Below, in pieces: positions 1 through 5,976 of a stretch of 6,779 nucleotides of DNA (within the stretch, counting starts at the first letter, position 1; every line of letters begins with the position of its first letter). The notes below the pieces were generated by a model. The model was not told the origin of the DNA. It did not search any database and was given only the letters and a program-made list of their open reading frames with translations. The translations under genes and the position numbers were made by a program. Source of the DNA: Sphingomonadaceae bacterium (GTDB taxonomy: Bacteria > Pseudomonadota > Alphaproteobacteria > Sphingomonadales > Sphingomonadaceae); assembly GCA_019245455.1 (NCBI GenBank), contig JAFARM010000200.1:1-6779 (forward strand). Reading direction: 5' to 3'.

Positions 1-1
1 C

Positions 2-1171
2 CTGACCGCCGGCGACGCGCCCTTCTTCGTCGGCTGCGGCGCGTACAAGCACCATGTGCCGGCGTCGGTCGACCACATCATCCAGCGCGGCGAGTTCCTG
101 ACCAGCTACACGCCGTACCAGCCCGAGATCGCGCAAGGCACGCTGCAGGTCCTGTTCGAGTTCCAGACGCAGGTCGCGCGCCTGACCGGCATGGAGGTGG
201 CCAACGCCTCCATGTACGACGGCTCGACGGCGATGACCGAGGCCGTGTTCATGGCGCGGCGCATCACCCGGCGGACCAAGGCGCTGGTGTCGAGCGGCGT
301 CCACCCGCACTACGTCAACGTCCTGAAGACGCTGACCCGCTTCACCGACGACGAGGTGGCGGTCCGCACCCCCGACCTGACCCCGCACGACGACCTCGCC
401 GAGCTGACGGCCAAGGTGGATTCCGCGACGAGCTGCGTCGTCGTCCAGAACCCCAACGTCTTCGGCCATGTCGCCGACCTGTCGCCGCTCGCCGCCGCCT
501 GCCATGCCGCGGGTGCGCTGCTGATCGTCGTCGTCACCGAGGTGGTGTCGCTGGGACTGGTCCGCTCGCCCGGCGAGATGGGGGCCGACATCGTCGTCGG
601 CGAAGGCCAGTCGATCGGCAACGGCCTCAACTTCGGCGGCCCGTACCTCGGCCTGTTCGCGTGCCGCGAGAAGCACGTCCGCCAGATGCCCGGGCGGCTG
701 TGCGGCGAGACGGTCGACGCCGACGGGCGGCGCGGCTTTGTCCTGACGCTCTCGACCCGCGAGCAGCACATCCGCCGCGAGAAGGCGACGTCGAACATCT
801 GCACCAACTCCGGCCTGTGCGCGCTGGCGTTCAGCGCCCACCTGACGCTGCTCGGCGAGGCGGGCCTGAGGAAGCTCGCCGCCTTGAATCACGCCCGCGC
901 CGTCCAGCTCGCGGAGCGGCTGGCGCGTATCCCCGGCGTCGAGCTGGTCACCCAGACCTTCTTCAACGAGTTTACCCTGCGCCTGCCCGTCGAGGCGCGG
1001 CCCGTCGTCCGCAAGCTGGCTGACCGAGGCGTGCTCGGCGGCGTCTCACTCGGCCGGCTGTACCCCGACGTGGCGGCGCTCGACCGCGGGCTGGTCGTGG
1101 CCGTCACCGAGACCGCGACCGACGCCGACTTCGACGCCCTGGAAGACGCCCTCGACGAGGTGCTGGCTTAG
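2..1171 (+). CDS. gcvPA: Glycine dehydrogenase (decarboxylating) subunit 1, GcvPA (5' truncated by window edge)
   Basis: N-terminal half of the two-subunit P-protein of the glycine cleavage system. With GcvPB it decarboxylates glycine using PLP and passes the aminomethyl group to the lipoyl arm of GcvH in the cytoplasm. The frame is open from base 2 to the TAG at 1169-1171, giving 389 visible residues; about 60 N-terminal residues of a usual ~450 lie outside the window. The GTG at 56 is internal: codons upstream of it still read family sequence ([11 protein letters not shown]). Recognisable blocks are [80 protein letters not shown] and, near the C-terminus, VAVTET. The catalytic lysine is not here but in GcvPB. 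gcvPB follows after 111 bp, so co-transcription is likely, with a large palindrome between. Nothing in the visible part suggests loss of function. Confidence 0.96.
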   Translation: MTAGDAPFFVGCGAYKHHVPASVDHIIQRGEFLTSYTPYQPEIAQGTLQVLFEFQTQVARLTGMEVANASMYDGSTAMTEAVFMARRITRRTKALVSSGVHPHYVNVLKTLTRFTDDEVAVRTPDLTPHDDLAELTAKVDSATSCVVVQNPNVFGHVADLSPLAAACHAAGALLIVVVTEVVSLGLVRSPGEMGADIVVGEGQSIGNGLNFGGPYLGLFACREKHVRQMPGRLCGETVDADGRRGFVLTLSTREQHIRREKATSNICTNSGLCALAFSAHLTLLGEAGLRKLAALNHARAVQLAERLARIPGVELVTQTFFNEFTLRLPVEARPVVRKLADRGVLGGVSLGRLYPDVAALDRGLVVAVTETATDADFDALEDALDEVLA

Positions 1172-1266
1172 CTCCCCTCCCGCTTGCGGGAGGGGCTGGG
1201 GGTGGGAAGCCGGGTCGGCGCTGCACGACCTCCCACCCCCGACCCCTCCCGCAAGCGGGAGGGGAG
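1172..1266. repeat. Long imperfect inverted repeat (REP/BIME-like element) between gcvPA and gcvPB
   Basis: Arms of 36 bp at 1172-1207 and 1231-1266 are reverse complements apart from two adjacent mismatches (CT at 1196-1197), with a 23-nt spacer at 1208-1230. Each arm contains its own small hairpin: CCCCTCCCGC (1174-1183) and GCGGGAGGGG (1186-1195) around a TT loop, and the mirror copy at 1243-1264 around AA. In RNA this could fold as one very stable long stem or as two short hairpins. No U-tract follows, so a classical intrinsic terminator is unlikely. GC-rich elements of this appearance are dispersed in many alphaproteobacterial genomes, which is recalled knowledge and not tested here. It begins one base after the gcvPA stop and ends 16 bases before the gcvPB start, so it would lie within a gcvPA-gcvPB transcript. 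Confidence 0.85.
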
Positions 1267-1271
1267 AAGGA

Positions 1272-1278
1272 GAGGAAG
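1272..1278 (+). promoter_or_regulatory. Ribosome binding site of gcvPB
   Basis: GAGGAAG is a purine-rich Shine-Dalgarno match whose GAGG core lies 7 nt before the ATG at 1283. It lies outside the inverted repeat and supports the start at 1283 over upstream in-frame TTG/GTG codons, which would translate the repeat itself. Confidence 0.75.
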
Positions 1279-1282
1279 TGAG

Positions 1283-2794
1283 ATGACCTACACCGGCAAC
1301 CGCGGTCTGATGCTCGAGGAGCCGCTGCTGTTCGAGAAGGGGGCACCCGACCGCTGCGGCGTCGACCTGCCCGACCTGCCCGCCGTCGCGTCGCGCCTCA
1401 ACGGGCTCGAGCGGCACCGCCCGATCGGGCTGGCCGGCCTGTCCGAACCCGACACGGTGCGCCACTACACGCGCCTGTCGCGCCAGAACTATGCCATCGA
1501 CATGGGCATCTTCCCGCTGGGCTCGTGCACGATGAAGCACAACCCGCGCCTCAACGAGAAGATGGCGCGCCTGCCCGGCTTTGCCGACATCCACCCGCTA
1601 CAGCCGGTCGACTCGGTCCAGGGGGCGCTGGCGCTGATCGACGAGCTCGCCACCTGGCTCAAGCGCCTGACCGGCATGGCCGAGGTGGCGATGAGCCCCA
1701 AGGCGGGAGCGCACGGCGAGCTGTGCGGGATGCTCGCGATCCGCGCCGCACACGACGCCCGGGGCGATGCCCGTCGGGTCGTCCTCGTCCCCGAGAGCGC
1801 GCACGGCACCAACCCGGCGACCGCCGCCTTCTGCGGGTACGCCGTCGAGAACATCCCCGCCGACGCTCGCGGCCGCGTCGACCTTGCGGCGTTGAAGGCC
1901 CGGCTCGGCCCCGACGTCGCGGCGGTGATGATCACCAACCCCAACACCTGCGGCCTGTTCGAGCCCGACATGATCGCCATCGGCGAGGCGGTCCATGCCG
2001 CCGGCGGCTTCGTGTACTGCGACGGGGCGAACTTCAACGCCATTGTCGGGCGGGTGCGGCCGGGCGACCTCGGCATCGACGCCATGCACATCAACCTGCA
2101 CAAGACCTTCTCGACCCCGCACGGCGGCGGCGGGCCGGGCAGCGGGCCGGTGGTGTTCTCGGCCGCGCTCGCTCCCTTCGCGCCGCTGCCCTTCGTCCGC
2201 AAGACGGGCGAGCGGTACGAGCTGGTCGAGGAGGAGCAGGCGCTGACCTCCACCGACCACCGCGACAGCTTCGGCCGCATGGTCGCCTTCCACGGCCAGA
2301 TGGGGATGTTCGTCCGCGCCCTGTCGTACGTCCTCAGCCACGGGGCCGACGGCCTGCGCCAGGTGTCGGGCGACGCGGTGCTCAACGCCAACTACGTGCT
2401 GCGCAGCCTGGAGGACGTCTTCACCGCACCGTTCGCGGCAACCGGCCCGTGTATGCACGAGGCGCTGTTCAGCGACGACTTCCTCGACGGCACCGGCCTG
2501 ACCACGCTCGATCTTGCCAAGGCGATGATCGACGAGGGCTTCCACCCGATGACGATGTACTTCCCATTGGTCGTCCACGGGGCGATGCTGGTCGAGCCGA
2601 CCGAGACCGAGAGCAAGGCGGGCCTCGACCAGCTGATCGGCGCGCTGCGCTCGCTCGCCAGCCGGATGAAGGCCGACCCCGACAGCTTCCGCGCCAACCC
2701 CCACCTCGCCCCCCGCCGCCGCCTCGACGAGACGGCGGCGGCGAGGAAGCCGGTGTTGACGTGGCGCGAACCGGGGGTGCCGGCGGCGGCGTAA
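1283..2794 (+). CDS. gcvPB: Glycine dehydrogenase (decarboxylating) subunit 2, GcvPB
   Basis: C-terminal, PLP-bearing half of the glycine cleavage P-protein; with GcvPA it forms the active enzyme that releases CO2 from glycine. It is complete at 503 aa, the usual size for alphaproteobacterial GcvPB. Motifs seen are RQNYAIDMGIFPLGSCTMKH (residues 67-86), the AHGTNPATA block (H174-T176), and NLHKTFSTPHGGGGPGSGP, in which K274 is the expected PLP Schiff-base lysine, followed by the glycine-rich loop. The C-terminal part has the ATGPCMHEALF and FHPMTMYFPL blocks of the family. The ATG at 1283 is chosen because a good Shine-Dalgarno precedes it and the protein begins in family style (TGNRGLMLEEPLLFE); the longer open frame to 1184 only reads through the palindrome. 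It lies downstream of gcvPA in the same direction and probably in the same operon. Its TAA (2792-2794) is immediately followed by the stop of the convergent gene. Confidence 0.97.
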   Translation: MTYTGNRGLMLEEPLLFEKGAPDRCGVDLPDLPAVASRLNGLERHRPIGLAGLSEPDTVRHYTRLSRQNYAIDMGIFPLGSCTMKHNPRLNEKMARLPGFADIHPLQPVDSVQGALALIDELATWLKRLTGMAEVAMSPKAGAHGELCGMLAIRAAHDARGDARRVVLVPESAHGTNPATAAFCGYAVENIPADARGRVDLAALKARLGPDVAAVMITNPNTCGLFEPDMIAIGEAVHAAGGFVYCDGANFNAIVGRVRPGDLGIDAMHINLHKTFSTPHGGGGPGSGPVVFSAALAPFAPLPFVRKTGERYELVEEEQALTSTDHRDSFGRMVAFHGQMGMFVRALSYVLSHGADGLRQVSGDAVLNANYVLRSLEDVFTAPFAATGPCMHEALFSDDFLDGTGLTTLDLAKAMIDEGFHPMTMYFPLVVHGAMLVEPTETESKAGLDQLIGALRSLASRMKADPDSFRANPHLAPRRRLDETAAARKPVLTWREPGVPAAA

Positions 2795-4105
2795 TCAGGC
2801 AGCGACCACCGTCCGCCGCCGCCGTGCCAGCGTGCCGACCAGGCCGAAGCCGGCGACCATCAGCGCCCAGCTCGCCGGCTCGGGAACCGCCTGGAAGGCG
2901 TGGTCGGCGATTACGGCCTTGGCCACGGCAGCGCCGATGCCTAGGCTGGCATCGACATCGAAGCGCCAGTGGACGCCGCCCCAGACCCGGTCGTTGCCCC
3001 ACTCGGTCGTCGCCTGCGCCAGGCTGTCGAAATGGCGCGTGTTGCCGAAGTTGTCGGTGAGGTCGAAGCTGTAGCCCTGGCCGAGGAACGACTCGAGCAC
3101 GCCGTCGACCGACGCGCCGACGCCGGTCGCGGCCGACGAATAGGACGGGAAGGGCGGCGTGAAGATCAGTGCGTGCCAGTTCGGGTCGGCAATCGTGTTC
3201 GGGTTGCCGTCGTCCCCGGCCCCACGGATCGCCGTGACCGGGCGCCAGAAGTCATAGTGGTACTTGGCGTTGAACACGGCGGTGGCGGCATCGGCATAGG
3301 CGACCGAGGCCTCGGCCAACACGCGCGCGCTCTCCAGGCTGGACAGGCCCCTGGCGCCGGTGGCGTCGAGCGCGGTCTGCTCGAAGGGCGAGTTGGAGTC
3401 CACCAGGAACTTCGCCGCGGCGGTCTGATCGGGGGTGCGGACCGTGCTCGTCGCCGAGCCATAGTCCTTCACCTCGTCGAAGGCGGCGGTGTAGGCGGCG
3501 CTGTCGAGCGCCGGCGGCGGCGGCGGACGCAGCGCGCTCGCGCCTTTGATCGCCCAGGGCGTGACGTTGCCGAGCCCCGTGAACTGCGCCGGGATGCCCT
3601 CGTCAGGGGTCGGCGCCCAGCGGCCAGGCAGGCCTGACGGCACATAGGGCGGATTGACGCCGAAGCCGTCGTTGGCGCGCTTGGCGAGGACAGCGGCAGC
3701 GACCGTCGCGCCAGTCGCGACGCCGGCGGTCTTGGCGGCGCCGTCGGTGACCAGCGCCAGGCTGGCGGCGAGCGCCTTGTCATAGGTCGTGCGCGCCGCG
3801 GGGTTGATGGCGACGAGGATGTCGTGCGCCGCCTGCGACGCGGCGGCGCGGGTGTCGCCGCCGGCCGTGGCGATCGGGCCGAGATAGCCGTGGTAGGGCC
3901 GCCCCGCCGTCTGGTTGACCGCGTCGAACACGGCGACGTCGGTCAGGGCATAGCCGTGGCCGAGAATGTCGGGCGGGCCCTGCAGGCTGCCGAGCATCAG
4001 GTCCTGCCAGAAGCGAACCGGGTCGCCGGTCACCGGCAGAGCGGCCGCTGCCGGGACTGGCATGACGACGGCGAAGATGGCGAGCAGTTTCAATCCCTGT
4101 TTCAT
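2795..4105 (-). CDS. Exported vanadium haloperoxidase/PAP2-superfamily protein with PEP-CTERM anchor; PSGH motif lacks its histidine
   Basis: 436 aa. Residues 1-22 form a signal peptide (MKQGLKLLAIFAVV, then AAAA before LPV). The rest resembles bacterial vanadium-dependent haloperoxidases of the PAP2 phosphatase superfamily. Motif 1, KX6RP, is exact: K281, R288, P289 in AKYHYDFWRPVTAIRG. Motif 3, SRX5HX3D, is present as D-R-X5-H-X3-D: R373, H379 (the vanadate/phosphate-linked histidine) and D383 in DRVWGGVHWRFD. Motif 2, normally PSGH after PPFPxY, reads SSAA (323-326), so the general acid-base histidine is alanine. The C-terminus has PEP (408-410), a hydrophobic segment (about 412-426) and RRRR (428-431). 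This is a Sphingomonadales-type PEP-CTERM tag, implying export and exosortase-dependent sorting. The start at 4105 is supported by GGAGGAA 5 nt upstream and by the signal peptide. Halogenation, phosphatase activity or a non-catalytic role cannot be decided from sequence. A LuxR-type gene is divergent. Confidence 0.9.
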   Translation of the reverse strand: MKQGLKLLAIFAVVMPVPAAAALPVTGDPVRFWQDLMLGSLQGPPDILGHGYALTDVAVFDAVNQTAGRPYHGYLGPIATAGGDTRAAASQAAHDILVAINPAARTTYDKALAASLALVTDGAAKTAGVATGATVAAAVLAKRANDGFGVNPPYVPSGLPGRWAPTPDEGIPAQFTGLGNVTPWAIKGASALRPPPPPALDSAAYTAAFDEVKDYGSATSTVRTPDQTAAAKFLVDSNSPFEQTALDATGARGLSSLESARVLAEASVAYADAATAVFNAKYHYDFWRPVTAIRGAGDDGNPNTIADPNWHALIFTPPFPSYSSAATGVGASVDGVLESFLGQGYSFDLTDNFGNTRHFDSLAQATTEWGNDRVWGGVHWRFDVDASLGIGAAVAKAVIADHAFQAVPEPASWALMVAGFGLVGTLARRRRTVVAA

Positions 4106-4110
4106 GACGC

Positions 4111-4117
4111 TTCCTCC
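4111..4117 (-). promoter_or_regulatory. Ribosome binding site of the PEP-CTERM haloperoxidase-like gene
   Basis: Read on the minus strand this is GGAGGAA, a strong Shine-Dalgarno match, 5 nt before the ATG at 4105. It fixes the start at 4105. The open frame continues upstream to an ATG at 4162, but that start would place the ribosome binding site inside the coding sequence and bury the signal peptide. Confidence 0.85.
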
Positions 4118-4177
4118 AATCAACACGAGCGAAATCAGTCGCCGGATACCGCGGATCGGCACCGGCTCCCTGTCGGC

Positions 4178-4195
4178 GATCAGTTGTCACTGATC
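4178..4195. promoter_or_regulatory. Perfect interrupted palindrome, candidate operator in the divergent intergenic region
   Basis: GATCAGT-TGTC-ACTGATC: 7-bp perfect inverted arms around a 4-nt spacer. It lies 73 bp upstream of the haloperoxidase-like start and 75 bp upstream of the LuxR-type regulator start, nearly midway between the two genes. Dyad symmetry of 18 bp suits a dimeric HTH regulator, and the encoded LuxR-type protein is the obvious candidate, but that is inference. It could also be a chance hairpin. Confidence 0.4.
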
Positions 4196-4228
4196 TCTGG
4201 CTTAACAGGATCGACTCGCGTCCAGTAT

Positions 4229-4242
4229 TCCCCGTAGGGGGA
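4229..4242. promoter_or_regulatory. Short GC palindrome upstream of the LuxR-type gene
   Basis: TCCCC-GTAG-GGGGA: 5-bp arms around a 4-nt spacer, 28 bp before the regulator start. It may be an operator or part of the 5' leader, where a hairpin could affect translation. A weak promoter-like pair lies just upstream (TTAACA at 4202-4207 and AGTATT at 4224-4229, 16-bp spacer), too poor a match to call as a promoter. Confidence 0.25.
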
Positions 4243-4270
4243 GGGAAGCGCACGGCGACGGAGCAGCATC

Positions 4271-5365
4271 GTGAAGCTCTCGGCGAAGGCGGCGATCATG
4301 GAGGAGCTGCGGCTGCTCTGCCAATGCGGCGTCGGGCTGGAGGCGATCGCCTCGCCCTTCTGCGACGCCGTGCGCCGGCTGACCGGGGCCGACGCGGCGG
4401 CGCTGTTCTGGCACGACGAACGCGGCATCGTCGGCTTCTGCCACGACCGCGCCCCCGACGAGCTGCGCGAGCTGTTCATCGGCCGTTTCGAGGAGCTGTT
4501 CGCGTCGCCCGCGGACGACGCCATGCACGACTGGCTGCTCAACGCGCCCGAGACGATCGGGGCCTGCCTCAACGTGCCGCCGCGCTTCTTCACCAGCGCC
4601 AACTTCAAGATGCTGATCGAGCCGTGCGGTCACCACTGGCCCTTCGACTGCCGCGTGGTCATCGATGGCGCGACGCGCGCGACGCTGTTCCTGTACAATC
4701 CCCTCGACCGGCCGTTCGACGCGTCCTACATCGCGCTGCTGTGCCCGGTGCAGGGGCTGATGCGGCGCGCGATCGTCCGGCGCAACGCCGATGCCCGGTG
4801 GCAGGCCGAACCGGCGGCGGGCGGCACCCTGATCACCGACGCCTCCGGCCGGCGGATTGTCGCCATCGCGCCTGCCGTCCAGACCCTGTTCGCCCGCTGC
4901 CAGATGCGCCTGATCGACAAGTCGATCGTCGGGGCGACGGTGCGCGCGCCGGCGTTCGTCCTCGCGCTGGCGCAACAGCTCGACCGCAGCGAGCCGGCGT
5001 GCCTGCACTTCGGCGTGCTCGGCGGCCAGGTCGCGGCGACTGCCGAGCCGATGCTGCCGGCTGACGGCGAGGCCCGGCTGATCGCGGTCCACGTCGGGTT
5101 CGAACGGTCGGTCGAAGTCGGCTGCGTCGAGCGCCTCCTTGCCCTGCCGCTGACGCCGCTGCAGCGCGAGATCGGGCTGCACGCGATGCTCGGCGGCAGC
5201 CGCGCCGACTGCCCGGCGCACTTCGGGATCAGCGACGAGGCGTTCAAGAAGCACCTGAAAAGCCTCTACAAGGCGACCGGCACCGAGCGCTGGAGCGACC
5301 TGTGCGCCGGAGCTGCGGGCGCGCCCGCGGCGACGCGACCGCTGCGGCGCGGAAGCGCGGCCTGA
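4271..5365 (+). CDS. LuxR-type HTH transcriptional regulator with unrecognised N-terminal sensory region
   Basis: 364 aa. Residues about 292-345 resemble a LuxR/FixJ-type DNA-binding domain: LPLTPLQREIG opens the first helix, GISDEAFKKHLKSLYKATG matches the scaffold and recognition helices with the usual K-x-H-L-x-x-x-Y-K pattern, and ERWSDL closes it. It is somewhat divergent from the consensus. Residues about 10-170 look like a globular GAF-type sensor (TGADAAALFWHDERGIVGF; then RATLFLYNPLDRPFDASYIALLCPVQGLMRRAI), and 185-285 a second PAS-like module starting LITDASGRRIVAIA. These domain calls are pattern impressions. There is no phospho-receiver domain. The protein has 13 cysteines (e.g. 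C17, C19, C99, C119, C127, C314), which is notable but not diagnostic. The GTG start at 4271 has GGAG 7 nt upstream; ATG at 4298 is an alternative start. It is transcribed divergently from the haloperoxidase-like gene, so local regulation of that gene is plausible. Confidence 0.85.
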   Translation: MKLSAKAAIMEELRLLCQCGVGLEAIASPFCDAVRRLTGADAAALFWHDERGIVGFCHDRAPDELRELFIGRFEELFASPADDAMHDWLLNAPETIGACLNVPPRFFTSANFKMLIEPCGHHWPFDCRVVIDGATRATLFLYNPLDRPFDASYIALLCPVQGLMRRAIVRRNADARWQAEPAAGGTLITDASGRRIVAIAPAVQTLFARCQMRLIDKSIVGATVRAPAFVLALAQQLDRSEPACLHFGVLGGQVAATAEPMLPADGEARLIAVHVGFERSVEVGCVERLLALPLTPLQREIGLHAMLGGSRADCPAHFGISDEAFKKHLKSLYKATGTERWSDLCAGAAGAPAATRPLRRGSAA

Positions 5366-5412
5366 GCCGGCGAGCGGGGGGCGGGTTTGACGGCGCCAGA
5401 CCTGCCGCTTGC

Positions 5413-5430
5413 GAAGTTCACGAAGTTCAC
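5413..5430. repeat. Two tandem copies of a 9-bp direct repeat
   Basis: GAAGTTCAC occurs twice head to tail (5413-5421 and 5422-5430) at the 3' end of the small HTH gene, overlapping its stop codon. A related but imperfect string (GAAGTGAAC) occurs about 55 bp further on. No function is evident. Confidence 0.6.
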
Positions 5431-5801
5431 ACCCGCGACGGTGTCTCGCGACATCGCCGCGCTGGCGCGCGGCCGGATGGCGGCGAAGTGAACAAGTATA
5501 CGAAAGTCGTGCCCCCGCACGGTCGTTTCCGGGCGCGGCCGGGCGAGCGCGCGGTCTGGTCGAGGCGATCGGCCGCCTCCATCAGCGCCGCGTCCCGCGC
5601 CAGCGCGAAGTCCTCCGTCCCCGCGTTCCCCCGCAGCCGGCACGCCGACTGCGCGGTCAGCCCGACACTCGCCGCGGCAACCTGCACCGTGTGCCCGTCG
5701 GCGGGCACCGCGATGAATGCCGCGTGCCGGCCGGGCGTCCAACCGGCGATGTGGCGGCGGGTGGGGGCGGGGGTGAAGGCGGGGGCGGCGAGGGGGCTCA
5801 T
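5427..5801 (-). CDS. Small helix-turn-helix protein, probably divergent or decaying
   Basis: 124 aa. Residues 16-88 resemble a small HTH family common in sphingomonads, recognised from memory by W-T-P-x-R-x-x-A-F, then a helix-turn-helix (TVQVAAASVGLTAQSACRLR, 38-57) and F-x-x-x-x-D-A-A-L. These proteins are usually hypothetical and assumed to bind DNA. Several positions differ from what I recall as typical: V32-P33 where a helix normally runs (alanine/leucine), C53 where tyrosine is usual before RLR, and R69 where tryptophan usually precedes DAAL. After about residue 88 the sequence is arginine- and proline-rich and no longer looks like the family, as if the C-terminus had been lost. The ATG at 5801 has no convincing ribosome binding site; an upstream in-frame ATG at 5912 gives a 161-aa version with a less family-like start. 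It is convergent with the LuxR-type gene, 61 bp apart. It may be a pseudogene. Confidence 0.55.
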   Translation of the reverse strand: MSPLAAPAFTPAPTRRHIAGWTPGRHAAFIAVPADGHTVQVAAASVGLTAQSACRLRGNAGTEDFALARDAALMEAADRLDQTARSPGRARKRPCGGTTFVYLFTSPPSGRAPARRCRETPSRV

Positions 5802-5976
5802 CGCCGAGGGTATGGCGGAAAGCGGGCGTGTAGGACAGGGGTAAGAGCAGACAACGCTATCGACGCGGAATGCGAGGCCTCGCTGCTTGATCACACCCGC
5901 CGACAGGTACATTTTTGTTGGAACTTGTTCGCTGGACGGTCTAACAAGAGTTCACAGATCGGGGGCGGCTGGCAAC
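5802..5976. other. Divergent intergenic region and composition boundary
   Basis: 175 bp between the small HTH gene (-) and the lipoprotein gene (+). The left part is still GC-rich. From about 5890 the sequence becomes A/T-richer, including a T5 run at 5912-5916, and this lower GC continues to the window end. I see no tRNA, no repeated attachment-site-like core and no insertion-sequence end in it. Confidence 0.5.
5918..5945 (+). promoter_or_regulatory. Possible promoter of the lipoprotein gene
   Basis: TTGGAA (5918-5923) and TCTAAC (5940-5945) are spaced by 16 bp and resemble a sigma-70 -35/-10 pair, with the -10 element 31 bp before the ATG at 5977. The match is partial, and the position relative to the gene is the main support. 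Confidence 0.25.

Noticed and set aside
1172..1266. Intrinsic terminator between gcvPA and gcvPB
   Set aside because: The stem is strong but no T-tract follows it (the sequence continues GAAGGAGAGG), and gcvPB needs transcription from upstream unless it has its own promoter.
1184..1282. N-terminal extension of gcvPB back to a TTG at 1184
   Set aside because: The extra residues are a translation of the inverted repeat (REGLGVGS... and TPDPSRKREG), not family sequence, and the ribosome binding site at 1272-1278 supports the ATG at 1283.
1525..3060. 511-codon open frame on the plus strand overlapping gcvPB and running past its end
   Set aside because: It is an out-of-frame shadow of GC-rich coding DNA: arginine/proline/alanine-dominated, no domains, and it crosses two well-supported genes.
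2969..3637. 222-codon plus-strand frame within the haloperoxidase-like gene
   Set aside because: Arginine/glycine/valine-rich shadow frame; the minus strand encodes recognisable catalytic-type motifs over the same bases.
4106..4162. Longer start for the haloperoxidase-like gene at 4162
   Set aside because: It would put the strong GGAGGAA ribosome binding site inside the gene and hide the signal peptide behind 19 extra residues.
4202..5254. 350-codon open frame antisense to the LuxR-type regulator
   Set aside because: Low-complexity composition typical of antisense frames in high-GC genes, no motif, and it contradicts a plus-strand gene with an HTH domain.
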